8,251 nt of DNA. Origin: an uncultured Clostridiaceae bacterium (GTDB lineage: Bacteria; Bacillota; Clostridia; TANB77; CAG-508). The stretch lies in NCBI GenBank assembly GCA_958417695.1, contig CATZDQ010000069.1, positions 1-8,251 on the forward strand. Reading direction: 5' to 3'. A program made the position numbers and the translations under genes. This document shows positions 6,462-8,251 of the stretch, in pieces (positions within the stretch are counted from its first letter, which is position 1; each line of letters starts with the position of its first letter). The notes under the pieces are model-generated. The model did not search any database and was not told the origin of the DNA. It saw nothing but the letters and a program-made list of their open reading frames with translations.

Positions 6462-6489
6462 ACAATGGGGGACGGGGGAATTTTGTTTA
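6459..6489 (+). repeat. REP-like repeat, copy B
   Basis: TAAACAA (6459-6465) and TTGTTTA (6483-6489) are perfect inverted ends around 17 bases that contain GGGGGACGGGGG. The element matches copy C, read on the opposite strand, at 27 of 31 positions with no gaps by eye. Its first three bases are the stop codon of fhs. It lies 76 bp upstream of the RAYT gene. Confidence 0.8.
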
Positions 6490-6565
6490 AAGAAATAAGA
6501 GGATTTTTATAAAAAGATGTAGGGGTCTTTTAGGATAGGGGCTAAAAAAGAAAGAAGGAAAATAA

Positions 6566-7336
6566 ATGGCTCGTGTTGCAAGAAAAGATTTTCATACATC
6601 TTTTTTTCATGTAATTGTGCAAGGAATAAATAAAGAATATTTATTTCAGACAAATGAAAATAGAGAAAAATATAGAAAACTTATGAAGCAGTATGAAAAC
6701 GAAGAGATACAGGTAGTGGCTTATTGTATTATGCATAATCATGCACATTTACTTTTATATGTACATACAATTAATGCCTTATCTAAGTATATGCATCAAA
6801 TTAATAGTTTATATGCACAGTATTATAATCATATAAACCCAGAGAGAGTAGGGTATGTTTTTAAGGGGAGATTTTTGAGCGAACCGATTGATAATCAAAG
6901 ATATTTTTACAAATGCATAAATTATATACATCAAAATCCTGTGAAAGCTCGAATTGTGTCAAGAAAAGAAGATTATGCATATTCTTCGTGTCAGGATTAT
7001 ATAAATAAAGTAGGGTGTGCCAAAAAAGACATATGGAATGCGATTGATGATAAAACAGAACCAGAAAAAATTTTAGAAAGATATACTAAAAATGTGAATT
7101 TATTTATGGATTTATCTTGTAATAAGGAAGATATGCTTAATGATGAGATAGTAGACTTTTTAGAAGAAAATCACAGGCAGTTGTTTGATGTACTACAAAA
7201 TAGAAAAGTTTGTGAAGAATTAATTAAACAAGTAAAAAAAGAGAACCTATTTACTTATGCGGATATTATGAAAAAGTGGCAAATTGGTAAAAATAGATTA
7301 GCTAAAATTCTAAAAGAAAATAAAAAGGATATATAA
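6566..7336 (+). CDS. REP-associated tyrosine transposase (RAYT, Y1/HUH family)
   Basis: The 256-residue protein is a Y1_Tnp (IS200-like) transposase of the REP-associated kind. It has the N-terminal ARKDFHTSFFHVIVQGINKEYLF pattern and the HUH metal-binding motif in MHNHAHLLL (H59 and H61, with H57 nearby). GYVFKGRF follows at 96-103, and YIHQNPVKA at 120-128 marks the end of the catalytic core. The nucleophilic Tyr is probably Y113, Y115 or Y120; which one cannot be told by eye. The C-terminal part (130-256) is basic and helical and may bind DNA. RAYTs are domesticated single-copy relatives of IS200/IS605 transposases that act on REP hairpins. Here 31-bp repeats lie 76 bp upstream (copy B) and downstream beyond groES (copy C, inverted). 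GAAGGAAA at 6554-6561 supports the start. The frame looks complete and intact. No clear promoter was found. Confidence 0.9.
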   Translation: MARVARKDFHTSFFHVIVQGINKEYLFQTNENREKYRKLMKQYENEEIQVVAYCIMHNHAHLLLYVHTINALSKYMHQINSLYAQYYNHINPERVGYVFKGRFLSEPIDNQRYFYKCINYIHQNPVKARIVSRKEDYAYSSCQDYINKVGCAKKDIWNAIDDKTEPEKILERYTKNVNLFMDLSCNKEDMLNDEIVDFLEENHRQLFDVLQNRKVCEELIKQVKKENLFTYADIMKKWQIGKNRLAKILKENKKDI

Positions 7337-7379
7337 AAAATGTAATTGTGAAAACTATGTGAATTTTATAAAAAGGCTA

Positions 7380-7408
7380 TTGACATTTTTTTCAAAAGGG
7401 TATAAATT
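7380..7408 (+). promoter_or_regulatory. sigma-A promoter of groES-groEL
   Basis: A consensus TTGACA (7380-7385) is followed by an AT-rich -10 region at 7401-7408 (TATAAATT). The hexamer could be TATAAA at 7401 (15-bp spacing) or TAAATT at 7403 (17-bp spacing). The operator begins 2 bp later, so a bound repressor would cover the transcription start. The promoter lies 43 bp after the RAYT stop and makes groESL independent of that gene. Confidence 0.8.
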
Positions 7409-7409
7409 A

Positions 7410-7436
7410 TTAGCAGTCTCAAATAAAGACTGCTAA
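7410..7436 (+). promoter_or_regulatory. CIRCE-type operator for HrcA (variant sequence)
   Basis: TTAGCAGTC (7410-7418), nine bases, then GACTGCTAA (7428-7436) form a perfect 9-bp inverted repeat with the spacing of CIRCE (TTAGCACTC-N9-GAGTGCTAA). Each arm differs from the consensus at one position, and the changes are symmetric, so the dyad is kept. It sits between the promoter and groES, the standard place for HrcA repression of the chaperonin operon. Confidence 0.88.
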
Positions 7437-7472
7437 TTTTATATAGATATAAAAATGAGGAGGTAATGTGAA

Positions 7473-7754
7473 ATGTTGAAACCATTAGCAGACAGAGTGA
7501 TTATTAAAATGGTAGAAAGCGAGGAGACAACAAAAAGTGGTATTATTTTAGCTGGTAACAGCAAAGAAAAACCACAAATTGCAGAGGTCATAGAAGTAGG
7601 CCCAGGCGGAGAAGTAGATGGAAAAGAAGTGAAAATGTATATTAAAAAGGGCGACAAGGTTGTTGTGAATAAATATGCAGGCACAGAAATAAAATATGAA
7701 GGTGAAGATTTCATTATTGTAAAGCAAAATGATATATTAGCAATAGCAGAATAA
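7473..7754 (+). CDS. groES: co-chaperonin GroES
   Basis: GroES (Hsp10) forms the heptameric lid of the GroEL chamber, so that non-native proteins fold inside after ATP binding. At 93 residues it has the usual length. It opens MLKPLADRVIIK, has a mobile loop at about 17-35 with the GroEL-contacting hydrophobic stretch GIIL (23-26), then VGPGGEVDG (42-50) and the C-terminal part YEGEDFIIVKQNDILAIAE. All typical features are present. A near-perfect AGGAGGT (7458-7464) precedes the ATG by 8 bases. The gene is controlled by its own sigma-A promoter and a CIRCE-type operator just upstream, so heat-shock control by HrcA is expected. groEL follows after 59 bp, with REP-like copy C in the gap, which is unusual for this tight pair. 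Confidence 0.97.
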   Translation: MLKPLADRVIIKMVESEETTKSGIILAGNSKEKPQIAEVIEVGPGGEVDGKEVKMYIKKGDKVVVNKYAGTEIKYEGEDFIIVKQNDILAIAE

Positions 7755-7768
7755 AAGAAAGGGATAGG

Positions 7769-7799
7769 TAAACAAATATACCCCGTCCCCAATTGTTTA
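7769..7799 (-). repeat. REP-like repeat, copy C, inside the groESL operon
   Basis: The element has perfect inverted ends, TAAACAA (7769-7775) and TTGTTTA (7793-7799), around 17 bases holding CCCCGTCCCC. Read on the minus strand it is the same 31-bp repeat as copy B (27 of 31 positions). Its right end overlaps the groEL ribosome binding site AAGGAGGA (7799-7806) by one base. Confidence 0.8.
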
Positions 7800-7813
7800 A
7801 GGAGGAAAGAAAA

Positions 7814-8251
7814 ATGGCAAAGGAAATTAAATTTGGCGAAGATGCTAGAAAAAGTTTATTAGATGGTGTTAATAAATTAGCAGATACTGTAAAGGTTACA
7901 TTAGTTCCTAAGGGAAGAAATGTTGTGTTAGATAAAAAATTTGGTAGCCCATTAATTACTAATGATGGTGTAACCATTGCAAAAGAAATTGAGTTAGAGG
8001 ATAGCTTTGAAAATATGGGTGCACAATTGGTAAAGGAAGTTTCTACTAAGACAAATGATGTGGCTGGTGACGGTACTACAACGGCTACTGTTTTGGCACA
8101 AAGCATGATTAAAGAAGGTGTTAAAAATGTAGCTGCTGGTGGCGATCCAATGGCTATTAAGAGAGGTATTAATAAAGCTGTAGAGGCTTGTGTAGAAGAA
8201 TTAAAGAAGATTAGTAGCCCTCTAAATGGAAAAGAAGATATTGCAAGAGTA
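7814..8251 (+). CDS. groEL: chaperonin GroEL, N-terminal part
   Basis: The first 146 residues of the Hsp60 chaperonin are present; the frame is open to the window edge. GroEL forms the double-ring ATPase chamber that folds proteins together with GroES. Recognisable parts of the equatorial domain are MAKEIKFGEDARKSLLDGVN, VKVTLVPKGRNVVLDKKFG (26-44), NDGVTIAKEIELED (50-63), ENMGAQLVKEV (66-76) and the nucleotide-binding GDGTTTATVLAQ (85-96). The family almost always has Gly where this protein has Val31 (codon GTT at 7904-7906), equivalent to Gly32 of E. coli GroEL, which contacts ATP. The neighbouring catalytic Asp is intact. The start is supported by AAGGAGGA at 7799-7806 and the homologous N-terminus. 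A REP-like hairpin lies immediately before the ribosome binding site. Confidence 0.96.
   Translation, partial: MAKEIKFGEDARKSLLDGVNKLADTVKVTLVPKGRNVVLDKKFGSPLITNDGVTIAKEIELEDSFENMGAQLVKEVSTKTNDVAGDGTTTATVLAQSMIKEGVKNVAAGGDPMAIKRGINKAVEACVEELKKISSPLNGKEDIARV

Noticed and set aside
6466..6482. G-quadruplex in the G-rich loop of copy B
   Set aside because: Only two G-tracts are present on the strand; four are needed for an intramolecular quadruplex.
6528..6547. Hairpin TTTTAG/CTAAAA before the RAYT gene as a terminator for fhs
   Set aside because: A 6-bp AT-rich stem with an 8-base loop and no T-run is too weak to support.
6459..7799. Composite mobile element bounded by inverted repeats B and C, carrying RAYT and groES
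   Set aside because: groES has its own normal promoter and operator and stays next to groEL, so the interval is not a plausible transposable unit; independent REP insertions explain the inverted copies more simply.
7439..8106. Minus-strand open frames of 117 and 130 codons opposite groES and groEL
   Set aside because: They lie antisense to strongly conserved chaperonin genes and show no recognisable protein features; the same holds for the other minus-strand open frames over fhs, xseA, nusB and amaP.

Overview
The window looks like a chromosomal stretch of a low-GC Gram-positive bacterium (Bacillota, most likely class Clostridia). Evidence: strongly AT-rich DNA, AGA/AAA/TTA-biased codons, AGGAGG-type ribosome binding sites, an Asp23/AmaP/DUF2273 membrane module, a clostridial-length formate-tetrahydrofolate ligase, and groES-groEL behind a CIRCE-type operator. 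Genus cannot be fixed from the sequence alone.

Layout. Positions 1-174 (minus) hold the 5' end of a gene with short 'GD' repeats, divergent from everything else. A bidirectional promoter region (175-368) separates it from a long plus-strand run: an Asp23-family protein, amaP (membrane-anchored Asp23 domain), a DUF2273 membrane protein, nusB, xseA, an unrecognised membrane-anchored protein, xseB, a YuiD-like (DUF212) membrane protein, and fhs. This resembles the B. subtilis yqhY-nusB-folD-xseA-xseB order, but without folD and with extra inserted genes. Next come a REP-associated tyrosine transposase (RAYT, Y1/HUH family), then groES and the first 146 codons of groEL, cut by the window end.

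How they work together. The first three genes form a cell-envelope (Asp23-AmaP) module. nusB serves rRNA antitermination, xseA and xseB are the two exonuclease VII subunits, and fhs activates formate for one-carbon metabolism. groESL is a heat-shock chaperonin operon with a clear sigma-A promoter and HrcA-type operator.

The main non-routine signal is a 31-bp dispersed repeat with a GGGACGGGG core. It occurs three times: before fhs (4730-4760), at the fhs stop codon (6459-6489), and inverted between groES and groEL (7769-7799). The RAYT gene sits between the second and third copies, so the repeats are good candidates for its REP substrates. Other points are a symmetric variant of the CIRCE operator and a Gly-to-Val change at a normally invariant ATP-contact position of GroEL.
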